A DNA stretch of 64,000 nucleotides from Spirochaetota bacterium (GTDB taxonomy: Bacteria > Spirochaetota > Spirochaetia > Treponematales > Rectinemataceae). The stretch covers positions 1-64,000 of the forward strand of contig JAKLFE010000018.1 of the NCBI GenBank assembly GCA_022711355.1. The letters are read 5' to 3'. This document shows, one piece after another, positions 57,296-64,000 of the stretch (positions are counted from its first letter, which is position 1; the number at the start of each line of letters is the position of its first letter). Position numbers and translations under genes: made by a program. A model generated the notes under the pieces. That model was not told where the DNA came from. It made no database searches and saw only the letters and a list, made by a program, of their open reading frames with translations.

Positions 57296-59959
57296 ATGAA
57301 CCGTCTACTCAAGCATCCCTGGGCCATCATCGTCAGCACCTTGCTGCTCACGGCCCTGTTCGGATCCTTCATCCCCAAGCTCGTCATGGACAACGATGTC
57401 CGCGCCTATTTCCCCCATGAGCATCCCTCCTACCTCAAGGCCGAGCGCATCGGCGACACCTTCGGCAGCCTCATCCAGATGGACGTCGCGCTCGAGGCCG
57501 AGGGTCCCACGATTCTCACCGCGGACTACCTCGCGGCCATCGGCGCCATCACTGCGGAGATCGAGGCGGCCGAGCACGTCGACAAGGTCCAGTCCCTGAC
57601 CAACGCCGACTATATCGTCGGGATCGAGGGAGGCCTCTCGGCCGAGAAGCTGGTCCCCGCGGGCTTCGACGGCTCCCCCGAGGCGGTCGCCGAGCTGCGG
57701 CGGCGGATCGTCGATTGGGGCTCGATGTACAAGCGGCTCCTCGTCTCCGAGGACTTCAAGGGAAGCCAGATCATCGTCTCCATCGACGACGATATCCAGC
57801 CGGCGCAGACCAGCGAGCTCCTCAGCCGGGTGACCGAGATCTGCGAGCGCCACGCGGTCCCGGGCCTGTCCTTCCGCCAGGCCGGCGACCCCGTGCTCAG
57901 CGACCTGGCCAAGAGCTACATGAAGCGGGACCTGGCGGCCCTGATCCCCGTGGTCATCCTCGTCGTCCTTCTCTGCCTCCTCTTCGCCTTCCGCAGGCTC
58001 GAGGGCATGCTCCTCCCCCTGATCACCGTCATGGTGAGCACCGTCTGGATGGTCGGCCTCATGGCCATCCTCGGCGTGAAGTTCACGATCATCTCGAGCT
58101 GCCTGCCGGTCGTGCTCATCGCGGTCGGCTCGGCCTACGGCATCCACGTGCTCAACCACTACTACGAGGAGGTCCGGGCGGGAGCGGGGAGCGGCCTGGA
58201 CCGGGAGGGGCACGCGGAGCTCGTGTCGCGCTCCACCAAGGCCATCGTCAAGCCGGTCATCCTGGCCGGGCTCACGACGATCGCCGGCTTCGTGTCCAAC
58301 CTGACGAGCCCGATCGAGCCCCTGAAGGTCTTCTCGATCTTCAGCTCCCTCGGCGTAGCCATCTCCCTGATCCTCGCCCTCACCCTGATCCCCGCCCTCC
58401 TCGCGGTCAAGCGGCGCCTGCCCTCGGCCGATGCCGGGAGGCAGGAGGAGGGGCGAAGGCCCGCCCGGCTGGGCGCCTTCGCCGAGGCGGCGCGCGAGGC
58501 GGTCATGCGGCGTCCGGGCAGGGTCGTCGCCGCCTTCGCGGCGGTCATGGCGCTCGCCTCCTGGGGCTTCGCCAAGCTCGACATCGAGTCCTCCATCATC
58601 AACTACTTCCCCGCCGACTCGCGGATCCGCCGGGACGTCGCCTACATCGACGAGCGCTTCGCCGGCTCCAACATGCTGAGCCTCGTCGTGAGCGGCCCGG
58701 AGAAGGGCTCCATGACGGACCCCGAGGCCCTCGCCGCCATGGACGGGCTCGCGGGCTACCTCGTCGCCCGCCACCCCGAGATCGGCAAGATCGCCTCCTT
58801 CTCGGACTTCGTCCGCCGGATGAACAAGGTCATGCACGACCCCGAGGCCGAGGGCGGTCCTTCCGCCGAGGCGGGCGCGGGCGCCTCGCCGGGCGCGGGC
58901 GAGGAGGTGGCGAGCTTCTTCGAGGAGGAGGCCGCGCCGGCCCCGGTGCCGGCCGCGCCCGCAGCGCCGCCGGGAGCCGGCCAGGCCAAGGCCCGGCTCG
59001 ACGCGGCGGCGAGCGTGGCCGAGGCCCTCGGCCTCCTCGAGCGGGCCTACGCCCGGCTCGGGGGCGGGGAGGTCCGGGCCGACGAGCTGCTCGAGGCCCT
59101 CGAGGCCGAGCTCAACTACGGCGGCGCGGCCTACGACGAGATCCCCCTCGACGCGGCGAAGTACCGGGCGGCATCGAAGCAGGAGCTCGCGAACCTCGTC
59201 TCGCAGTACCTGATGCTCTACTCCGGCTCCCTCGAGGACTTCGCCGACGACGCGATGCAGCCCCGCTCCGCGCGCATGCAGCTCGCCCTGCGCTCCCACT
59301 CGACGAAGGTCACCCAGGCGGTGATCGACGACGCGGCCGAGTACGCCGCGAGGCGTTTCCCCGCCGGGTACTCCCTGGAGGCGGGGGGGATCGCCGAGCT
59401 CGAGTGCAGCCTGAGCGACATGATCATCGGCAGCCAGGCGGCGAGCGTGGCCGTCGCGGCCGCGGCCGTGGTGCTCATCCTCTGGATCTCCTTCGGCTCC
59501 CTCGCGGCCGGGCTGATCGGCTGCCTACCACTCCTCATCTCGATCCTCGTCAACTACGGCATCATGGGCTTCGCGGGGATCGACCTCGACATGGTCACGA
59601 GCCTCGTGAGCTCGATAGCGATCGGCATCGGCATCGACTACACCATCCACTTCATGAGCAACTACCACCGCGAGCGGCTGAAGAGCGACGACCTGCCGGC
59701 GGTGACGAGGGCCACGCTGCGCGTCTCGGGCAAGGCCATCGCGGTCAACGCCGTGTCGGTCGGGCTCGGCTTCCTCGTCCTCTGCCTCTCGAAGTTCGTC
59801 GTGCTCCGCTACATCGGGCTCCTCGTGGCCATCGTCATGCTCACGAGCTCGGTGCCGGCCCTGACCGTGCTGCCCTTCGTGCTCAACGTCTGCAAGCCCG
59901 CCTTCATCTCGAGGCCGCCCCGCCCCCGGCGCGGCGAGCCCCGCGAGGCGAGGCGCTAA
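57296..59959 (+). CDS. MMPL/RND-family exporter, cassette 2
   Basis: 887 residues, the COG1033 type, with two RND repeats. The first bundle has SSCLPVVLIAVGSAYGIHVLNHYYEE-type helix elements (VGSAYGIHVLNHYY near 285), and the second has IGIGIDYTIHFMSNYHRE near 780. A long periplasmic loop includes an Ala/Pro/Glu-rich linker (about 525-570) that cassette 1 lacks. Start ATG 57296, ribosome site AAGGGA. LolA-like and barrel genes follow in the same order as in cassette 1. Cargo is probably a lipid or lipoprotein-like molecule, inferred from its partners. Confidence 0.92.
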   Translation: MNRLLKHPWAIIVSTLLLTALFGSFIPKLVMDNDVRAYFPHEHPSYLKAERIGDTFGSLIQMDVALEAEGPTILTADYLAAIGAITAEIEAAEHVDKVQSLTNADYIVGIEGGLSAEKLVPAGFDGSPEAVAELRRRIVDWGSMYKRLLVSEDFKGSQIIVSIDDDIQPAQTSELLSRVTEICERHAVPGLSFRQAGDPVLSDLAKSYMKRDLAALIPVVILVVLLCLLFAFRRLEGMLLPLITVMVSTVWMVGLMAILGVKFTIISSCLPVVLIAVGSAYGIHVLNHYYEEVRAGAGSGLDREGHAELVSRSTKAIVKPVILAGLTTIAGFVSNLTSPIEPLKVFSIFSSLGVAISLILALTLIPALLAVKRRLPSADAGRQEEGRRPARLGAFAEAAREAVMRRPGRVVAAFAAVMALASWGFAKLDIESSIINYFPADSRIRRDVAYIDERFAGSNMLSLVVSGPEKGSMTDPEALAAMDGLAGYLVARHPEIGKIASFSDFVRRMNKVMHDPEAEGGPSAEAGAGASPGAGEEVASFFEEEAAPAPVPAAPAAPPGAGQAKARLDAAASVAEALGLLERAYARLGGGEVRADELLEALEAELNYGGAAYDEIPLDAAKYRAASKQELANLVSQYLMLYSGSLEDFADDAMQPRSARMQLALRSHSTKVTQAVIDDAAEYAARRFPAGYSLEAGGIAELECSLSDMIIGSQAASVAVAAAAVVLILWISFGSLAAGLIGCLPLLISILVNYGIMGFAGIDLDMVTSLVSSIAIGIGIDYTIHFMSNYHRERLKSDDLPAVTRATLRVSGKAIAVNAVSVGLGFLVLCLSKFVVLRYIGLLVAIVMLTSSVPALTVLPFVLNVCKPAFISRPPRPRRGEPREARR

Positions 59960-60000
59960 GAACCGCGATCGGCGCCGCGAGCGCCGGAAAGGAAACGCAT

Positions 60001-60774
60001 ATGATCGGTAAAAGAACGGCGGCCCTCGCCTGCCTCCTCGCCCTCTCCCTCTCCGCCTTCGCCCTGGACGGCAGGGAGGTCATGCAGCGGGCCTACGACG
60101 TCAAGAAGCCGGCCTTCTCGCACTCGGCGGTCAAGATGGAGCTCGTCGAGGCCTCGGGCGCGACGGAGACCAGGATGGTCGAGGAGTGGGGCCGCGACAA
60201 GGGCGGCCTCACCTCGACCGTGATGTCCTTCCAGAGCCCCGCCTCGGTCAAGGGGACCCGCTTCCTCATCGTCGAGAACGAGGGGCGCGGGAACGACAAG
60301 TGGATATTCCTGCCCGCCCTCCGCTCGACCCGCCGCGTGGCCTCGAGCGAGGGCGACAAGCCCTTCATGGGCACCGACGCCAGCTACGACGACCTCTCCA
60401 CGAGGGAGGTGGACGAGGACAGCCACGAGCTCCTCCGCGAGGAGCAGGTCGGCGCCTACGCCTGCTACGTCGTCAAGTCGACGCCCAAGGACCCGGCCCA
60501 GGCCCAGTACTCCAGCCGCGTCTCCTACGTCGACAAGGCGAGCTGGGTCCCCGTCAAGGCGGAGATGTACGACAAGAAGGGCGCCCTCCTCAAGGTCCTG
60601 ACCGTCGAGAGGCTCGAGCAGGTATCCGGCTACTGGATCCCGATGGCGGACAGCCTCGCGAACGTCCAGACCAAGCACTCGACGCGGATCTCGATCGTGA
60701 AGCTCGAGATCGACAAGCCGATCGCCGACGGCCTGTTCAGCACCAACTTCCTGAATACCGGCAGGCTCAACTAG
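60001..60774 (+). CDS. LolA-like outer-membrane lipoprotein-sorting protein, cassette 2
   Basis: 257 residues. Signal peptide 1-20 (ALACLLALSLSAFA). COG2834-type domain: DGREVMQRAYDVKKP, MSFQSPASVKGTRFLIVE, DKWIFLPALRSTRRVASSE, DASYDDLSTREV, and a C-terminal ISIVKLEIDKPIADGLFSTNFL. The central W-x-F-L-P/R-R and S-Y-D-D-L parts align with the cassette 1 protein (WAFFPSTGRTRKI, SYDDLGSG). It should shuttle acyl cargo between exporter and outer membrane. AAAGGAAA ribosome site; 9 bases to the barrel gene. Confidence 0.9.
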   Translation: MIGKRTAALACLLALSLSAFALDGREVMQRAYDVKKPAFSHSAVKMELVEASGATETRMVEEWGRDKGGLTSTVMSFQSPASVKGTRFLIVENEGRGNDKWIFLPALRSTRRVASSEGDKPFMGTDASYDDLSTREVDEDSHELLREEQVGAYACYVVKSTPKDPAQAQYSSRVSYVDKASWVPVKAEMYDKKGALLKVLTVERLEQVSGYWIPMADSLANVQTKHSTRISIVKLEIDKPIADGLFSTNFLNTGRLN

Positions 60775-60783
60775 GAGGCGGCC

Positions 60784-62232
60784 ATGAGAATCGCCAACAG
60801 CATGAGCGCCGCCAGGGCCGCACGGGCGGCCCTGGCCCTGGCCGCCGCCGCCGCGATCCCCGGGGCCGCCGCGGCCCAGGACCTGTCCTTCGCCGGCTCG
60901 CCCGAGGCGGGAGCGGCCGCCGCCCTCACGATAGGCGGGCTGGCCGAGCTCCGCGCGCGCGCCTACCTCGGCGAGGACGCGCTCCGCGCGATGGGCGACG
61001 CGGCGGACCCCGCCGACGCCCTCGAGGCCGAGCCCAGCGCGCGGATCGACCTCGCCTTCGCGGGAGCCTCGTCGGAGCTGGAAGCCAAGCTGCGCGTCGA
61101 CGAGGCCGCCGTCGCGGAGGATCCCGCGGACGCCCTCGAGGAGCTCTGCCTCCGGGCCTACCTCGGGGACTTCGTCCTCGAGGCGGGCAAGATGAAGGTG
61201 GTCTGGGGCAAGGGCGACAAGCTCCACGTCCTCGACCTCTTCAACGCCAACGACTACTCCGACTTCATCTTCCCCGACTACATCGACCGGCGCATCGCCG
61301 AGCCCATGGCGCGGGTCGCGTGGAACGGCCCCGGCGGGGCCCGCGTGGAGGCCGTCTGGACCCCGACGATGACGCCGGACCGGGTCCCCCTCGAGGGGAG
61401 CTGGGCCCCGGCCTCCGCCGCGGCCCTCAAGGAGAAAGGCGAGTCCTACGTCGGCTACCTCGCCTATTCGGCCTACGGGGCCGGCGGCTTCGCCGGACTG
61501 GCGGCCGCCCAGGCGGTCCTGGACGAGTACGCCGACGCCTCGGCCCTCCTCCCCGATACCCGGAGCCTCGATTACGGCCAGTACGGGATCCGGGTCACCG
61601 GCTCCCTGGGCGGCGTCGACCTCGGCGCCTCCTACTACCTCGGCCGCTTCAAGACGCCCTCGGTCTACGCGACCTACTCCGAGGCCTACCATATGTACAC
61701 GGGCTTCGAGGCAGCCTACGACCGCCTCCAGTCCTTCGGCCTCGAGGCGGGGACGGCGATCGGCCCCCTCAACCTCCGCGGCGAGGCCGCCTACTACCTG
61801 ACCGGGGACCTCGAGGGCGATGACCCGAAGGTCAGGAACGGCAGCCTCGACTGGCTCGCCGGCTTCGACGTCGACCTGCCCCTGAGCCAGCTCAACCTCA
61901 ACCTGCAGACCGTCGGCTCCTACATCCTCGGGAACGAGGGGATCTCGGCGGCCGACGACGTCGACTACGACGCCGAGGGCGAGTACTCGAACGACAAGGT
62001 CGTGGCGCGGCTCTCCGACAGCCTCGGCCACGAGAAGATCCTCCCCGAGCTCGCCCTCCTCTGGGGCATCGAGCGCGAGGACCTCGTCCTCATGCCCAAA
62101 TGCGCCTTCGTGCTCAAGGACGACATGCGGCTCGAGCTCTCCGGGGCGATCTTCCTCGGCTCCGGCTCCGGCGAGTTCGGCGCCTTCGCGGAGAACCACT
62201 TCGCCCAGGCCCGCTTCAGCTACTCGTTCTAG
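60784..62232 (+). CDS. Outer-membrane beta-barrel protein (DUF1302-like), cassette 2
   Basis: 482 residues. Signal peptide about 1-31 (ALALAAAAAIPGAAAAQD). Strand-turn pattern throughout; landmarks LEAGKMKVVWGKGDKLHVLD, NDYSDFIFPDYIDRRIA and the terminal aromatic FSYSF, as expected for an outer-membrane barrel. DUF1302-type barrels often lie beside RND exporters and LolA-fold proteins, which fits here. The GGAGG ribosome site is 5 bases before the ATG. It is the last gene of the cassette proper. Confidence 0.82.
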   Translation: MRIANSMSAARAARAALALAAAAAIPGAAAAQDLSFAGSPEAGAAAALTIGGLAELRARAYLGEDALRAMGDAADPADALEAEPSARIDLAFAGASSELEAKLRVDEAAVAEDPADALEELCLRAYLGDFVLEAGKMKVVWGKGDKLHVLDLFNANDYSDFIFPDYIDRRIAEPMARVAWNGPGGARVEAVWTPTMTPDRVPLEGSWAPASAAALKEKGESYVGYLAYSAYGAGGFAGLAAAQAVLDEYADASALLPDTRSLDYGQYGIRVTGSLGGVDLGASYYLGRFKTPSVYATYSEAYHMYTGFEAAYDRLQSFGLEAGTAIGPLNLRGEAAYYLTGDLEGDDPKVRNGSLDWLAGFDVDLPLSQLNLNLQTVGSYILGNEGISAADDVDYDAEGEYSNDKVVARLSDSLGHEKILPELALLWGIEREDLVLMPKCAFVLKDDMRLELSGAIFLGSGSGEFGAFAENHFAQARFSYSF

Positions 62233-62312
62233 CCCGCGGGCGCGGCGGCCCCCGCGGGGGGCCGCCGCCCTCCCCTTCCCGAAGGCGGTCCGGCCCGGTT
62301 ACAGTCGAGGCC

Positions 62313-63311
62313 GTGGGAACCAGCCTCCGCGTCGCCTCCTTCAACGCCCAGGACTTCTACCTCCTCCTCGACGGCGAGTACTCCCGGCCCCAGATCGAGG
62401 CCCTGGGCGAGGCCGAGTACCAGGCGATGAACGGCTCGATCTACAACCGCAACAAGGGCCGGGACAAGGTCGCCGAGGTGGCCAGGATCATCCTCGAGGG
62501 CGACTTCGACCTCGTGGGCCTGTGCGAGATCGGGGGCATGGAGACCCTGGCGGCCTTCAACCGCGCCTACCTGGGCGGCCGCTACGCGTGCCACCTCCAC
62601 GAGGCGAACTCGCGGCGCGGCATCTTCGTCGGGGCCCTGGTCAAGCGCGAGCGCCTGCCCCGGGCTACGGCGCGCAACGTGCCCGTCGCCTTCTCGCGCA
62701 ACCTCCTCGAGCTCGACCTCGGCCCCGAGGGCGGGGGCCTCAAGGCCTTCGTGGTCCATCTCAAGTCCCAGCACGGCGAGGACCGGGGCCTCGAGCGGCG
62801 CGTCCGGGAGGTCGAGGCCCTCGCCTCCCTGGTGCGGACGCGGCGCTGCCTCGTGATGGGCGACTTCAACGGCATCCTCATCCGCGGGGAGGCGCAGTTC
62901 GAGTACGGGCCCTTCCTCGAGCTGCCCTTCCGCGACGTGCTGGACATCCTCGGCGTGCCCCCCGACGAGCGCCGCACCCACTACCACTTCGGCCCCGAGC
63001 CCAACTTCGCCCAGCTGGACTACCTCTTCTGCTCCGAGGACCTCGAGGTCCTGGACGGGGGCGTGATCGAGGCGGAGATACCCTTGAACCGCGCCCAACG
63101 AGCCCTCCTGCCCTCGGACCACCTCCTGATCTGGGCAGAGATCGGGACCGGCTCAGCGGGGGGAGCGGCCGCCCCGGCGGGCGAGGCCGCCTCCGGGCCC
63201 GAGCCGCGCGGGCCGCGGCCCCTCCGCGCCGCGCTCCGGCGCCTCGCCGCCGCGGCGCGGGCCCTGGGCCGCCGCCTCAGCCGGCCGGCCCGGGCCCGCC
63301 CCGGTCGTTGA
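62313..63311 (+). CDS. Endonuclease/exonuclease/phosphatase-family protein
   Basis: 332 residues from a GTG start (62313) of the DNase I-like fold: VASFNAQDFY (Asn11), GLCEIGG (Glu72, metal ligand), VVHLKSQHG, MGDFNGIL, and SDHLLIWAEIG at the end of the domain. It may cleave nucleic acids or phosphoesters. No signal peptide. The last 55 residues are Ala/Arg/Pro-rich and basic, an unconserved tail. A weak pair TTCCCG-17-TTACAG lies just upstream. It follows cassette 2 by 80 bases and may or may not belong to it. Confidence 0.88.
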   Translation: MGTSLRVASFNAQDFYLLLDGEYSRPQIEALGEAEYQAMNGSIYNRNKGRDKVAEVARIILEGDFDLVGLCEIGGMETLAAFNRAYLGGRYACHLHEANSRRGIFVGALVKRERLPRATARNVPVAFSRNLLELDLGPEGGGLKAFVVHLKSQHGEDRGLERRVREVEALASLVRTRRCLVMGDFNGILIRGEAQFEYGPFLELPFRDVLDILGVPPDERRTHYHFGPEPNFAQLDYLFCSEDLEVLDGGVIEAEIPLNRAQRALLPSDHLLIWAEIGTGSAGGAAAPAGEAASGPEPRGPRPLRAALRRLAAAARALGRRLSRPARARPGR

Positions 63312-63335
63312 CGCCGGGGGCGGGATGCATAGACT
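63308..63335 (+). promoter_or_regulatory. Promoter-like element of the terminal sensor gene
   Basis: TTGACG (63308-63313), a 16-base spacer and TAGACT (63330-63335), overlapping the end of the upstream gene; about 40 bases before the GTG at 63376. Confidence 0.4.
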
Positions 63336-63375
63336 TGCAGGGTAGATCGGCAAGCCCGCCCCTGGAGCGTGACGC

Positions 63376-64000
63376 GTGAGCAATCGAGGAGAACGACACT
63401 ACCTGCGCTTCATGATGCTCGCCCTCGTCGCCCTCCTGGTCGCCCTCGCCTGCGCGGCGACGCTCCGCGGGGCCTTTTCCTCCTTCCTCCTGGTACGCGA
63501 ATCGGCGCTGACCCTCGAAGTCAACGAGCTCGTCGACCTCATCCTCCAAGGAGCGCAGAACCTCGCCTTCGAGCGCGGAAGGAGCAACGTCCTCCTCCGC
63601 GCCGCGGGCCCGGCCCCGGCCGTCCAGCTCGAGTTCCTCGCCGCGCGGCGGGCGGCGGCGGCGAGCCTCGAGGGGGCCCTGGCCTCGCGTCTGGCCGGGG
63701 GCCAAGGCGCCGCCGAGCGGGCCCGGCGGAGCTACGGGGAGCTCCGGGCCCTCCGGGGCGAGGTAGACGCGGCACTCGCGCGCCCCCTCGCGGCCCGCGA
63801 TCCCGCCCTCGCCGCCCGCTGGTTCGAGACCGCCTCGGCGGCCGTCGCCGACCTGGGAAGCCTGGCCACGGCCCTCTCGCTCGGGCCCGGCCAGAGGGAC
63901 CTGGGATTCCGGAGCTACAGCAGGCTCAAGATCGCGGTCCTGGCCCTGCGCGACAGCCTGGGAATCGAGGCGTCGCGCATCGCGGCCTCCGTCGCGGCCG
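63376..64000 (+). CDS. Membrane sensor protein, 3'-truncated by the window edge
   Basis: An open frame of at least 208 codons without a stop. The GTG start at 63376 has GGAG 8 bases upstream; ATG 63412 is an alternative. A basic N-terminus leads to one transmembrane helix (about 13-33, MMLALVALLVALACAATL). A mostly helical, Ala/Leu/Arg-rich extracytoplasmic domain follows, beginning ESALTLEVNELVDLILQGAQ and NLAFERGRSNVLL. The E-R-G-x-S element recalls NIT-type and four-helix sensor domains of chemoreceptors, kinases and cyclases. The output domain lies beyond the window, so the class cannot be named. Confidence 0.75.
   Translation, partial: MSNRGERHYLRFMMLALVALLVALACAATLRGAFSSFLLVRESALTLEVNELVDLILQGAQNLAFERGRSNVLLRAAGPAPAVQLEFLAARRAAAASLEGALASRLAGGQGAAERARRSYGELRALRGEVDAALARPLAARDPALAARWFETASAAVADLGSLATALSLGPGQRDLGFRSYSRLKIAVLALRDSLGIEASRIAASVAA

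Noticed and set aside
1-64000. CRISPR arrays, insertion sequences, prophage genes, tRNA or rRNA genes
   Set aside because: I saw no regular spacer-repeat pattern, transposase or integrase motifs, or cloverleaf signatures when reading both strands.

Overview
The window is a very GC-rich, gene-dense bacterial chromosome segment. Codon third positions are almost all G or C, most genes sit in short operons with 4-base ATGA or GTGA stop-start overlaps, and there are no insertion sequences, CRISPR arrays, tRNA or rRNA genes that I could see. The gene content suggests an anaerobic, fermentative, diderm bacterium: an NAD-linked multimeric [FeFe] hydrogenase, many lipoproteins, outer-membrane beta-barrel candidates, a HisKA_2-type kinase and a soluble chemoreceptor. 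It is compatible with an unusually GC-rich spirochaete, but no gene here proves that; treat the lineage as tentative.

Layout. 1-5.5 kb: the 3' part of tsaD (with a frame break), an exported protein, lysS and rsgA, with an 895-base gene-free stretch before rsgA. 5.5-11.7 kb: a sensor histidine kinase paired with a ligand-binding lipoprotein, a DUF6765-like protein with a partner lipoprotein, and an alpha/beta-hydrolase lipoprotein that lacks its catalytic Ser and His. 11.8-24.7 kb (minus strand): pbpC with a thioester alpha-2-macroglobulin, adk, a WD40-caspase protein and a NadD-like nucleotidyltransferase. 24.8-30.5 kb: a three-gene hydrogenase operon whose middle subunit fuses NuoF to a GltD-like flavoprotein. 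30.6-32.8 kb: a HAD phosphatase, and a C39-like peptidase with a beta-rich exported partner.

32.9-38.7 kb and 56.1-62.2 kb hold two paralogous cassettes: TetR regulator, MMPL/RND exporter, LolA-like periplasmic protein, outer-membrane barrel and a 43-45-residue lipoprotein. The two tiny lipoproteins share a signature, S-L-[RK]-P-F-[ST]-Q-x-x-L-[DE]-x-I-S-G-F-P, right after the lipidated Cys, and I do not recognise it from a named family. Cassette 1 has an 18-base perfect palindrome at the tetR start and two degenerate copies before the exporter. Cassette 2 has a near-consensus sigma-70 promoter with palindromes next to it. Together they look like a regulated envelope-to-outer-membrane transport system with an undescribed small lipoprotein part.

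38.8-42.3 kb is dnaE. 42.5-46.5 kb is a self-contained Tat island: a Tat-signal DUF362 protein, a NapH-NapG fusion with a second twin-arginine signal inside the polypeptide, then tatA, tatC and a tatB-like gene. This would be a Tat translocase encoded with its own iron-sulfur redox substrates. 46.5-56.1 kb holds lipoproteins, a 2H phosphoesterase, a GH114-like lipoprotein, an ArsR-MFS pair with a clear operator, a YfcC-family carrier, an M20 peptidase and a FIST/soluble-chemoreceptor pair. 62.3-64 kb has an endonuclease/exonuclease/phosphatase-fold protein and the start of a membrane sensor cut by the window edge.

Several genes have sigma-70-like promoters whose -10 box ends 6-8 bases before the start codon, which suggests leaderless transcripts.
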